In this document: positions 55,385 through 63,200 of the stretch, piece by piece | How positions within the stretch are numbered: position 1 is the first letter of the stretch | Layout of the letters: every line of letters begins with the position of its first letter | Origin: Pseudobacter ginsenosidimutans | GTDB taxonomy: Bacteria > Bacteroidota > Bacteroidia > Chitinophagales > Chitinophagaceae | DNA: 64,000 nucleotides | Direction of reading: 5' to 3' | Assembly (NCBI RefSeq): GCF_007970185.1 | Contig: NZ_CP042431.1 | Span: 1,488,001 to 1,552,000 of the forward strand | Notes under the pieces: model-generated | What the model was told of the DNA's origin: nothing | The model's database searches: none | The model's input: only the letters and a program-made list of their open reading frames with translations | Made by a program: the position numbers and the translations under genes

Positions 55385-56146
55385 ATGTACCGTCCAGTAA
55401 AATCCATCACCTACAGCCTGTTGTCTGTATTAGTATTATCACCGGTGTTCATGACCGGTACCTCCAAGAGAACGGAGCCTCCTGCCGAGAAGATCGTTCT
55501 GTATATCCCCAAAGATGTTGTGCGCTACACTGCCAATCCGGAACTGATGCCGGAAGAAGCCGCCAATGTTTACAACAGTATGCAGTTGAAAAAACTGGGA
55601 TTGACCAAGAAAGCATTTGCCTGTGCCTGGAAAGGTTACACCAGCCTGGTGGAAGCCGGCAGACTGGCAAAAGATGGGATCCTCTCCATCTGCGATTTCA
55701 GTCAGAGTTCACGCAGAAAGCGCTTATACGTACTCGATATAAACAGTCAGAAACTCCTGGTGAATACTTATGTGGCGCATGGACGCAAGTCGGGAGGCGA
55801 ATACGCAAAATCATTTTCCAATAGTCCGGAATCCCATAAGAGCAGTCTCGGATTCTATGTTACCCGTAACACCTACTTTGGAGAACATGGACTGGCCCTG
55901 AAGATACAGGGACTGGAACGCGGCTTCAACGACAAAGCCGATGCACGCAATATCGTGATCCACGGCTCCCAGTATGTTGGCAAACAATTTATCAGCAATA
56001 ATAAATTCAACGGAAGAAGCTTCGGATGCCCGGCATTGCCCGCAAAAGAAGCATCAAACGTTATTCACCAGATCAAGAATGGCTCCTGCCTTTTCATCTA
56101 TCATCCTACAAAGAATTATATCAACCAATCAAGGTTGTTGAACTGA
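55385..56146 (+). CDS. Murein L,D-transpeptidase catalytic-domain protein
   Basis: The 253-residue protein has a signal peptide (MYRPVKSITYSLLSVLVLSPVFMTG) and a YkuD-like catalytic domain: HGSQYVG near residue 198 and the nucleophile Cys in SFGCPALP. It would form 3-3 cross-links or attach proteins in the peptidoglycan, in the periplasm. The 26 residues after the signal are unremarkable and no peptidoglycan-binding domain is present. Confidence 0.9.
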   Translation: MYRPVKSITYSLLSVLVLSPVFMTGTSKRTEPPAEKIVLYIPKDVVRYTANPELMPEEAANVYNSMQLKKLGLTKKAFACAWKGYTSLVEAGRLAKDGILSICDFSQSSRRKRLYVLDINSQKLLVNTYVAHGRKSGGEYAKSFSNSPESHKSSLGFYVTRNTYFGEHGLALKIQGLERGFNDKADARNIVIHGSQYVGKQFISNNKFNGRSFGCPALPAKEASNVIHQIKNGSCLFIYHPTKNYINQSRLLN

Positions 56147-56188
56147 ACTTAGCGTGGACATAAACTTCAGATGGTTTGATGGCAAATA

Positions 56189-56226
56189 GCTCAATGTAGG
56201 ATTCGTACCCTATGATTGAGCTTTTT
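56189..56226 (+). terminator. Rho-independent terminator after L,D-transpeptidase
   Basis: GCTCAATGTAGG pairs with CCCTATGATTGAGC (one bulge) and is followed by TTTTT. Confidence 0.7.
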
Positions 56227-56482
56227 CGCTCTGGGGTACTGAACAGCGGCTGTAAAACATACCACTACTTTTGTAAGGATGATGAGCTGTGGGATGGAGA
56301 GATGAGGCTGTAGGTTAAGGCCGGGCTTCTTCGCTTATGTTTTGAAGGCCGCTATTCAACACCCCTTCGCTCAATGAGGGTGAAGGTGCAAGGCCGTAGA
56401 ATACAGGTGACCGGGAGCGTTAGTGCCTACCGAAAAGGAACAGTCAGAAGAGGAAACTCCTTATTTCTTATACAGACCGTTT
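56227..56482. other. Unassigned intergenic region
   Basis: No gene is seen. AAGGCCG occurs three times (56317, 56345, 56390) and a 9-bp hairpin with two G-U pairs, CCTTCGCTC / GGGTGAAGG, spans 56364-56386. It does not match RNase P, tmRNA, SRP or 6S RNA patterns that I know. A small RNA is possible but unproven. Confidence 0.3.
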
Positions 56483-57160
56483 TTATAACCAGACTGCAAT
56501 TAGTTGGAATAATACTCCTACGATGAGGCCGGAATAGATCTCTTTGGATGTGTGGTCGCTTACAAGGAAGCGCGCTGTGCATACAAGGCCGGCAATGAAG
56601 AAAGCGATGGCAACAAAGAGAGCGGTCTCTTCGCGTTGGCTGAATGCAAGGAGGAGGAAGAAAGTTATTAAGCCGCCAACGCCTGTGGCATGCATACTGA
56701 TCTTGTAACGGATATTGAAAAGCCAGGCTCCACAGACGGCGAGGAAAGTGCCAAGCAGGAACTTTACAAAGTATTCGGGAATATCCTGAAGATTGTGGAA
56801 TACGTACCAGATCCAGAAATAGAAAGTGATGGCGGCTACGTATGGAATGATCCTTTCTTTTTGTGTGCGTAACTGGAAACTTTGTACGAAGCCAAGTGCA
56901 CGCATCAACAATACAGCAAAGGCCGGCAGGAAACCAGTACTGAAGAACACACTGGCGAGTGTGAAAATTTTTTGTTTTTCAGCCATACCGGCAAAAGCAT
57001 AGGGATGAATGAAAAGCAGGTAGGCAGTAACGTAAGATGGCAGGAACAAGGGATGGAATACATAAGATATTACCTGTGCAAAAGTTCTGATCCACGCTGG
57101 TTGATCAGGCAGAGGGCGCGATTCAGCAATCACCTGGTCCATGAAATTGTTCTTCTCCAT
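56483..57160 (-). CDS. PAP2-like membrane protein, divergent
   Basis: The 225-residue protein has about six helices. KISMHATGVGG and ARFLVSDHTSKEIYSG sit where the second and third motifs of PAP2 lipid phosphatases are expected, with the two His and the Arg conserved but the context altered. Activity is therefore uncertain. Its ATG shares the TAATG overlap with the rpoN stop, so translation is coupled. Confidence 0.72.
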   Translation of the reverse strand: MEKNNFMDQVIAESRPLPDQPAWIRTFAQVISYVFHPLFLPSYVTAYLLFIHPYAFAGMAEKQKIFTLASVFFSTGFLPAFAVLLMRALGFVQSFQLRTQKERIIPYVAAITFYFWIWYVFHNLQDIPEYFVKFLLGTFLAVCGAWLFNIRYKISMHATGVGGLITFFLLLAFSQREETALFVAIAFFIAGLVCTARFLVSDHTSKEIYSGLIVGVLFQLIAVWL

Positions 57161-58650
57161 TATAATTCTTTTCGCAACCTGGCTACGGGAATATTTAGTT
57201 GCTCCCTGTATTTGGCTACTGTTCTGCGTGCAATATTATACCCTTTTTCCTGGAGCATCTCGGTTAACTTTTCATCGCTCAGCGGTTTTTTCTTGCTTTC
57301 ACCTTCGATCATATCGCTGAGGATCTTTTTCACTTCACGGGTACTCACTTCTTCGCCGCTTTCAGTACTGAGGGATTCACTGAAGAAGAATTTCAGCCGG
57401 TAAGTACCGAATTCCGTTTGCACGAATTTACTGTTGGCCACACGGCTCACCGTGGAAATATCCAGCATGGTGCGTTCCGCAATATCTTTCAGGATCATGG
57501 GCTTCAGGCTTGTTTCATCACCAGTCATGAAGAACTCGTGCTGGTATTCCATGATGGTGCCCATTACACTGCTGAGGGTGTGCTGTCTTTGCTTGATGGC
57601 ATCGATGAACCATTTGGCGGCATCGATCTTTTGCTTGATGAAGAGCACGGCTTCCTTTTGTCGCTTATCTTTTTTACTGGCGCGGTCGTATTCGCGCAGC
57701 ATATCCTTGTAACCCTCACTGATGCGGAGATCGGGGGCATTCTTTGAGTTGAGGGTAAGCTCCAGTTTACCGCCGTTATTGTACACAAAGAAATCCGGCA
57801 CCACATAGCTTTCAGCTTTATTGGTCTCGGCATGATTGCCGCCGGGCTTGGGCGTGAGACGGATGATCTGGCCGATCACTTCTTTCAGACCTTCATCGCT
57901 CATACCCAGGCCGCGCTGGATCTTATCGTAGTGCTTCTTGGTGAATTCATCGAAATAATCAGTGAGCACGGCGATGGCTTTTTCAACTTCCTTGCCTTCG
58001 GCTTTCTGACGCTGCAACTGCAACAGCAGGCATTCCTGCAGATCACGCGCTGCAACACCGGCAGGATCGAAGCTCTGTATCAGACGGATCACTTCTTCCA
58101 CTTCCTGTTCATTGCTGTCTATGTTCTGGCGGAAAGCCAGGTCATCCACAATGGAAGCGTCATCGCGGCGGAGATAACCATCATCGTCGATGCTGCCAAC
58201 GATCTGCTCGGCAATGCGTCGCCTGCGATCATCAAGCTTGAGCATACCCAGTTGTTCCAGCAGGAATTCATGGAAGGATGTTTCGATGCGGTAAGGCACC
58301 ACTTTGTTATCATCCACCTCGGGATAGTTATCGTCGCGGAGTTTGTAATCTGCGATCTCTCCATCTTCATCACCTACATATTCGCTGATATCGATATTGT
58401 CGTATTCCTCTTCGCTGCCATCAGGTTCATAATCCTCCTCTGCATTATTATCGAACTCGTCTTTCAGATCATTATCGAACTGATCATCGTGATCTTCCTC
58501 CGACTGTTCCAGAGCTGGGTTTTCTTCCAGTTCCTCCTTGATCCTCTCTTCAAGATTGGCAGTAGGAACCTGCAACAGCTTCATCAGTTGAATCTGTTGG
58601 GGCGAAAGTTTTTGTAGTAGCTTTTGTTGTAAACTCTGACTCAGTGCCAT
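57160..58650 (-). CDS. rpoN: RNA polymerase sigma-54 factor
   Basis: Start at 58650 (MALSQSLQQKLLQKLSPQQIQLMKLLQ) gives 496 residues; the open frame 20 codons upstream is discounted. It has the N-terminal Gln/Leu activator region, a very acidic linker (about 50-120), the core-binding domain and the DNA-binding end with RpoN box ARRTVAKYRE. Sigma-54 needs an AAA+ activator, none of which is in the window. No -24/-12 promoter was searched with certainty. Confidence 0.95.
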   Translation of the reverse strand: MALSQSLQQKLLQKLSPQQIQLMKLLQVPTANLEERIKEELEENPALEQSEEDHDDQFDNDLKDEFDNNAEEDYEPDGSEEEYDNIDISEYVGDEDGEIADYKLRDDNYPEVDDNKVVPYRIETSFHEFLLEQLGMLKLDDRRRRIAEQIVGSIDDDGYLRRDDASIVDDLAFRQNIDSNEQEVEEVIRLIQSFDPAGVAARDLQECLLLQLQRQKAEGKEVEKAIAVLTDYFDEFTKKHYDKIQRGLGMSDEGLKEVIGQIIRLTPKPGGNHAETNKAESYVVPDFFVYNNGGKLELTLNSKNAPDLRISEGYKDMLREYDRASKKDKRQKEAVLFIKQKIDAAKWFIDAIKQRQHTLSSVMGTIMEYQHEFFMTGDETSLKPMILKDIAERTMLDISTVSRVANSKFVQTEFGTYRLKFFFSESLSTESGEEVSTREVKKILSDMIEGESKKKPLSDEKLTEMLQEKGYNIARRTVAKYREQLNIPVARLRKEL

Positions 58651-58683
58651 GTGCGTCTTAGGGATTTTTTCCCGCCTTTTCCC

Positions 58684-58739
58684 AAATTTTGGAAAATTTC
58701 GCGGTTCCACAAAAATCAGGCCGTAAATTTACAGACAAA
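58684..58739 (-). promoter_or_regulatory. rpoN promoter with AT-rich dyad
   Basis: On the minus strand TTTG (58736-58739), an 18-base spacer and GATTTTTG (58710-58717, 7 of 8 to TAnnTTTG) form a promoter. AAATTTTGGAAAATTT (58684-58699), with 7-bp arms, lies at the expected start of transcription and could be an operator. Confidence 0.4.
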
Positions 58740-58743
58740 TGTA

Positions 58744-59229
58744 ATGCAGGTGGTAAAACGATTTTATAAAATTATTGTTGTGGCGGCATTTTGCCTGCAA
58801 ACCCTTGCTGTAACTGGATTGTACGCTCAAAATTATTTTCGGGGGTCTGTTGGTAAAAAGCAAGGGCCTGGAACGCAGAAGATTGACATAAATCAAACGA
58901 AACTTAGTGTGTTGGCAGTCGCTTGGCTCCCGGTGAGTGACTTCTATTTTGTCGCCTCTGGCGACACAACAGTGTGCTGCAAACTGCTCTTCGCCGGAAA
59001 CGAAGGAATAAAACCCACTCGCCGGGAGGCGAATGACTGGCGCACATTACGCGCCAGGATGCAGGCAGGGAATGGCTTTCAGCCGATGTCAGTCATTGCA
59101 CCGGATCACTATACCACACATTTCGGATTCTTCTGCAAACAGGAATTACAAATAGAAAAAGCGACCAGGATACCTCTCCGTTTCCGGTTAGGATCGCTGG
59201 CCGCCTGCAATGCCATTGAAGGAAAATAG
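58744..59229 (+). CDS. Secreted protein of unknown function
   Basis: Start at 58744 gives a signal peptide (MQVVKRFYKIIVVAAFCLQ, cleavage after YAQ) and 161 residues; the frame is open to 58651 but that covers the rpoN promoter. The body contains four cysteines (VCCKLL, FFCKQE, ACNAIE) and is rich in Arg. I do not recognise the family. The gene holds three perfect hairpins (58950-59057), which is odd for a coding region. It is divergent from rpoN. Confidence 0.6.
   Translation: MQVVKRFYKIIVVAAFCLQTLAVTGLYAQNYFRGSVGKKQGPGTQKIDINQTKLSVLAVAWLPVSDFYFVASGDTTVCCKLLFAGNEGIKPTRREANDWRTLRARMQAGNGFQPMSVIAPDHYTTHFGFFCKQELQIEKATRIPLRFRLGSLAACNAIEGK
58950..59057 (+). repeat. Three GC-rich hairpins inside a coding region
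   Basis: TGTCGCC-TCT-GGCGACA (58950-58966), TCGCC-GGGA-GGCGA (59019-59032) and CTGGCGC-ACATTAC-GCGCCAG (59037-59057) are perfect inverted repeats within 110 bases. Confidence 0.6.
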
Positions 59230-59255
59230 CTCCTGTCCAACGGCTATCAGAACGT

Positions 59256-60515
59256 TTATATTTTCAGTTTGATCACTTCTCCGCTGAGGGACTTTTTGAT
59301 CACCTGTGCCATTTTCTCCCCTTTTTCGCGGGCCTGTTCCTCAGACCAGAGCAGGCTGATCTGTGTGCTCACGCTGCGGCCGATCACGGCATCGCTGGCA
59401 GAGAAGTCTTTATTGGCATGATGGATCACTGCTTTTTTCTGATCAGGATGCAGCTCATTGAGCGAAGCAGCAGTTTTCAGGTGTGCCCAGTTGCGGATAT
59501 AGTGCCAGTTATGATCGTACCAGTAGATACTTCCCGCGATCTGTCCTTCTGCTTTGAGCAATGCAACAGCATTGGCAGTGGCTTCGCGGGTAGGCAGGAA
59601 CCAGCTCACGTGCGTATGACTATCACCGGAAGGATCGGGGATCCTGCGGAAGCTGATCTCAGGAACCTCTGCCAGTGCGGATTTCAGGGCATCGTAATTG
59701 CGTTTCATGATGGCGAGGAATTCATCAAGCCTGTTGAACTGCGCGAGGCCCACGGCTGCATGCAGTTCAGAAATGCGGAAATTGTATCCGAGGAAAGGAT
59801 GCAGGTCTGCACCGCGGTCAACACCAAGGTGATCATGACCATGATCGCTGAACCCGTCGCATTTGCGCCAGATCTCTTCTGAATTGGTGGTGATGGCGCC
59901 GCCTTCGCCGCAGGTAACGGTCTTCACAAAATCGAAAGAGAAGGTTCCGGCATCACCGATAGTGCCGAGATATTTTCCTTTGAACTTAGCGCCGGTGCTC
60001 TGGCAGGCATCTTCCAGGAGGAGCAGTTTATGCTCTTTGCAGATCTGCATCAGTGCATCCATATCAGACATGCTACCGCACATGTGTACGGGCATGATCA
60101 CTTTTGTTTTGGGAGTAATTGCTGCACGAACAGCTGCAGGATCGAGAGTGAGCGTGTCATCCACATCTACCAGTACAGGCACAGCGCCTACGGTGATCAC
60201 TGCTTCAAAGCTGGCCACAAATGTAAAGGTAGGCATGATCACTTCATCACCAGAACCCACGCCCATCGCGGCAAGAGCTGTTACCAGAGCAGCAGTGCCG
60301 CTCGATACCACTTGTGTGTATTGAGCACCGAGCTTATTGCTGATGGCTGCTTCCAGTTCTTTCGATTTCCAAATTCCTTTACGGGGACCGTCGAAACCGT
60401 ATCGCATGATGATACCGGTGTTCAGCACATCATTTACATGTGCACGTTCTGATTCACCGAATAGTTCAAAGCCTGGCATAATTGTGATTGCTGGGGTTTT
60501 GTATTGGATCTCCAA
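59256..60515 (-). CDS. DegT/DnrJ/EryC1/StrS PLP aminotransferase
   Basis: The 419-residue protein has the PLP lysine K198 in FSFDFVKTVTCGEGG and the cofactor aspartate in LLLEDACQSTGA. Members aminate keto-sugars for surface glycans or act as deaminating enzymes. No glycan cluster surrounds it. The DHGHDHLGVDRG segment and the long C-terminal part are typical of the family. Confidence 0.92.
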   Translation of the reverse strand: MEIQYKTPAITIMPGFELFGESERAHVNDVLNTGIIMRYGFDGPRKGIWKSKELEAAISNKLGAQYTQVVSSGTAALVTALAAMGVGSGDEVIMPTFTFVASFEAVITVGAVPVLVDVDDTLTLDPAAVRAAITPKTKVIMPVHMCGSMSDMDALMQICKEHKLLLLEDACQSTGAKFKGKYLGTIGDAGTFSFDFVKTVTCGEGGAITTNSEEIWRKCDGFSDHGHDHLGVDRGADLHPFLGYNFRISELHAAVGLAQFNRLDEFLAIMKRNYDALKSALAEVPEISFRRIPDPSGDSHTHVSWFLPTREATANAVALLKAEGQIAGSIYWYDHNWHYIRNWAHLKTAASLNELHPDQKKAVIHHANKDFSASDAVIGRSVSTQISLLWSEEQAREKGEKMAQVIKKSLSGEVIKLKI

Positions 60516-60560
60516 TTCCAGCAGGAGGCAAAGTTATAAAAAACAGGAATTCAGGAAATC

Positions 60561-62105
60561 CTATTTCATGATCCAGCCCTGTTGCTGGTCTCGAACGGCA
60601 TCCAGCTTCATAGGCCAGTTAATATAAGGCTTACTCTCCTGGTTGTTTTCATCGATGACAGTCACATAGAACCTTGCAAACTGTTTGTCGTCAGGCAGCG
60701 GAGCCTGGAAAGTGCAGGAGTCTGTATGGAACTGGGTTCCCACCAATGCGGAATTGTAGAAATTATTATTGGGCCCGTTGATATAACAGGCATAGAGACG
60801 GAATCCTTTGATGGCTTTTGTTTCTTCAGCATTTCTCTTCACACTGATCTGCAAACCATTGTTGACAGAGCTCACTGTAGTAACAACCGGCGCAGCAGGC
60901 AGCAGCGAATCCAGCCAGGGCATGCCCGGGATCAGTGCAGGCTCTTTGTAATAATTGAGGCGTAGACTGTCGCTCCATCCCAGTGGATTGTTCACAAAAC
61001 TTTTGCTGCTGAAATAGATGGCGCCCTGTACTTCAGGATAGTCGCGCATTTCACGGATCTGGCGTGGCAATTGATTTCTCAATCTCCAGGCAGGATTACT
61101 GTTGGCGCGATAGATACCGAGACCGATATAAAGATGTCTGCCATAAGTATGCTGGCTCCACCAGTCGAGCAGCACTTCATAAGGCGCATTCTTCTGACCG
61201 AACTCCCAGTAGAGTTGCGGCGCCACATAATCGATCCATCCTTCTTTCAACCACAAAAGTATGTCGGCGTAGAGATCATCATAATTGGTAACACCGGCGC
61301 GGGTTTCGCTGCCGCGCGGATCCTGGCTGGCATTTCGCCATACGCCGAAAGGAGAGATCCCGAATTTCACATGGGGATTTTCTTCTTTGATTGCCTGGCT
61401 AAGTCCCACGATCACAGAGTCCACATTTCCTCTTCTCCACTCCGCCCTGCTCAGGCCATTACCATATTTATTGTAGGAGCTCTGATCAGGAAATTCTTTT
61501 CCAGGTAAGCGATAGGGATAGAAATAATCATCGAAATGAATAGCATCCACATTGTAACGGCTTACAATATCCCGCACCACTTTCACAACAAATTTTTGTA
61601 CTTCTTTATTGCCCGGATCGAAATACCTGGCTGTTCCGTAAGTGACAAACCATTCGGGATGCAGTTTAGAGATATGTGTAGCTGCGATGGAGCTCTTGCC
61701 GATGCTGAATTCCGCACGATACGGATTGCACCAGGCATGGAATTCCATTCCACGTTTGTGGGCCTCTTCGATCATGAATTCGAGGGGATCATAATAGGGA
61801 TTGGGAGGCGTGCCCTGTTTGCCGGTAAGCCACTGGCTCCAGGGTTCGTACTGCGAAGGATAGAATGCGTCTGCAGCAGGACGCACCTGAACGATCACGG
61901 CATTGAGGCCATTGCGCTGGTGCATGTCCAGTAAACTGATGTATTCCGCTTTCTGACTTTCTGTATTGTAATTACCGCGGGAAGGCCAGTCGATATTATC
62001 AACAGTTGCAATCCATGCTGCTCTGAACTCTCTGGGTGGTTGTGCATGCAGGCTACCGTTCACAAGCAGGATGGCCAGCAGAACAACAGACAATACTCTT
62101 TTCAT
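60561..62105 (-). CDS. Secreted family-10-like glycosyl hydrolase (GHL10/DUF187)
   Basis: The 514-residue protein has a signal peptide (MKRVLSVVLLAILLVNGSLHAQ) and a TIM-barrel GHL10 domain: REFRAAWIATVDNIDWPS, VDAIHFDDYFYPY and WIDYVAPQLYWEFG. A C-terminal fibronectin-like region follows (from about 420). It probably cleaves a cell-wall or exopolysaccharide glycan. Its ATG lies at the edge of the inverted repeat at 62105-62149, downstream of the marR-type gene. Confidence 0.92.
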   Translation of the reverse strand: MKRVLSVVLLAILLVNGSLHAQPPREFRAAWIATVDNIDWPSRGNYNTESQKAEYISLLDMHQRNGLNAVIVQVRPAADAFYPSQYEPWSQWLTGKQGTPPNPYYDPLEFMIEEAHKRGMEFHAWCNPYRAEFSIGKSSIAATHISKLHPEWFVTYGTARYFDPGNKEVQKFVVKVVRDIVSRYNVDAIHFDDYFYPYRLPGKEFPDQSSYNKYGNGLSRAEWRRGNVDSVIVGLSQAIKEENPHVKFGISPFGVWRNASQDPRGSETRAGVTNYDDLYADILLWLKEGWIDYVAPQLYWEFGQKNAPYEVLLDWWSQHTYGRHLYIGLGIYRANSNPAWRLRNQLPRQIREMRDYPEVQGAIYFSSKSFVNNPLGWSDSLRLNYYKEPALIPGMPWLDSLLPAAPVVTTVSSVNNGLQISVKRNAEETKAIKGFRLYACYINGPNNNFYNSALVGTQFHTDSCTFQAPLPDDKQFARFYVTVIDENNQESKPYINWPMKLDAVRDQQQGWIMK

Positions 62106-62149
62106 AATTTCGGATCCTGTTTACGCATTTACGCAAAACGCCGAAATTA
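62105..62149 (-). promoter_or_regulatory. 9-bp inverted repeat with tandem 8-mer before GHL10 gene
   Basis: TAATTTCGG (62105-62113) and CCGAAATTA (62141-62149) pair perfectly; the loop holds a perfect direct repeat TTTACGCA twice (62120-62135). The start codon of the hydrolase begins within the arm. It may be an operator for the MarR protein encoded just upstream, or an RNA hairpin that masks the start. Confidence 0.5.
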
Positions 62150-62154
62150 CTGGA

Positions 62155-62607
62155 TTATTCTGAGTTCCGAAGCTTATCCAGTAGTTGATTTAACGTTTTG
62201 GCTTCCTCATCGTTGAGCTTTCCCAGGATGCCATCCATCTCTTCAGTATAGACGTCCAGCTTTTCCAGCAGGGCCAGTCCTTTTTCTGAAATGGTAACGT
62301 CCACCAACCTTCTGTCTGTTTTGCAGATCACTTTTGTAGCCAGGTCTTTGCGGATGAGCCTGTCCACAATCCGGCTTGTGTCGCTCATTTTGTCCAGCAT
62401 CCTGTTACGGATCTGCAGGGTAGACAATGGAGTGGTAGCGCCTCTGAGGATGCGCAGAATATTGAACTGCTGAGGAGTGATATCTTCACGGCCGAAGATG
62501 TCTTTGAGTCTCTCCATCACCCAGTTATAAGTGAAGATGAGGTTCACCATAGAGCGTTGATGCTCGTTGCGGAACTTCGTTTGTTGGATGTCGTTATCTA
62601 TGCTCAT
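62155..62607 (-). CDS. MarR-family transcription regulator
   Basis: Start at 62607 (MSIDNDIQQTKFRNEHQRS) gives 150 residues; the frame 13 codons upstream is less likely. The winged helix is seen in ITPQQFNILRILRGA, then SDTSRIVDRLIRKDLATK and CKTDRRLVDVTISEKG. Such proteins bind palindromes near their own or neighbour genes. It lies 49 bases before the GHL10 gene and could control it. Confidence 0.92.
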   Translation of the reverse strand: MSIDNDIQQTKFRNEHQRSMVNLIFTYNWVMERLKDIFGREDITPQQFNILRILRGATTPLSTLQIRNRMLDKMSDTSRIVDRLIRKDLATKVICKTDRRLVDVTISEKGLALLEKLDVYTEEMDGILGKLNDEEAKTLNQLLDKLRNSE

Positions 62608-62646
62608 GTCCAATGCTGAAAGGGTGTTATTATGATATATATACAA

Positions 62647-63132
62647 TTAAACCGGCCGGATCGTTGCACGAAGCAGACTGGTGAGTTGAAAAATGCTGAA
62701 CAGATGATGGGCTTCATGCAGCAGGAACATTTCCGTCCACTCTGAAATGCTGAGCGGGCCATACTTTTTATGCACCCCCGTTCTGCGAAGAATGGGATCA
62801 GGTAATGATACCAGGTGATTGATCAATATGAAGCGCTGGGTAGTAAAGTCTTCCGAAATTTCATTGATTGGACGCAATGCGCAATCAAGGAACAATGGAT
62901 CATTTTCCGCCACATAGGGTTCAAATTCAGGCTGCTCTTCCTGTTCAATTCTTTTCAATCTGTTGTAAAACATCGGCTGGTAGGCCGTCAGATGCGCCAT
63001 TTGTTCATAGGCGCTCCATTTTTCAGGGATCACGCGGGTACGGAGTTGTGGCTCCGTAAAGCCTCTTACCAGATCCTGCAACACTTCTTGCTGGTGTTGC
63101 AGCCGGATAGTGGTAATGGTGGAAAGTGGCAT
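62647..63132 (-). CDS. DinB-family (YfiT-like) protein
   Basis: The 161-residue protein has the DinB four-helix fold with metal-ligand histidines in YEQMAHLTAY and LLHEAHHLFSI. Family members include thiol-dependent transferases and stress proteins; the role here is unknown. It is 39 bases upstream of the MarR start. Confidence 0.87.
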   Translation of the reverse strand: MPLSTITTIRLQHQQEVLQDLVRGFTEPQLRTRVIPEKWSAYEQMAHLTAYQPMFYNRLKRIEQEEQPEFEPYVAENDPLFLDCALRPINEISEDFTTQRFILINHLVSLPDPILRRTGVHKKYGPLSISEWTEMFLLHEAHHLFSIFQLTSLLRATIRPV

Positions 63133-63200
63133 GCGACTGACTTTAGGCTTTTCAAATTACGAACAAAAAATTGAGCAGCCGGCAGTTTCGCATTTGTTTA

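Noticed and set aside
56400-56460. RNase P-like GAGGAAAC string
   Set aside because: The wider pattern of RNase P RNA is absent; only a short match remains.
57832-58617. 261-codon plus-strand frame opposite rpoN
   Set aside because: It is a shadow of rpoN; its Ile/Val-rich composition reflects the acidic linker codons.
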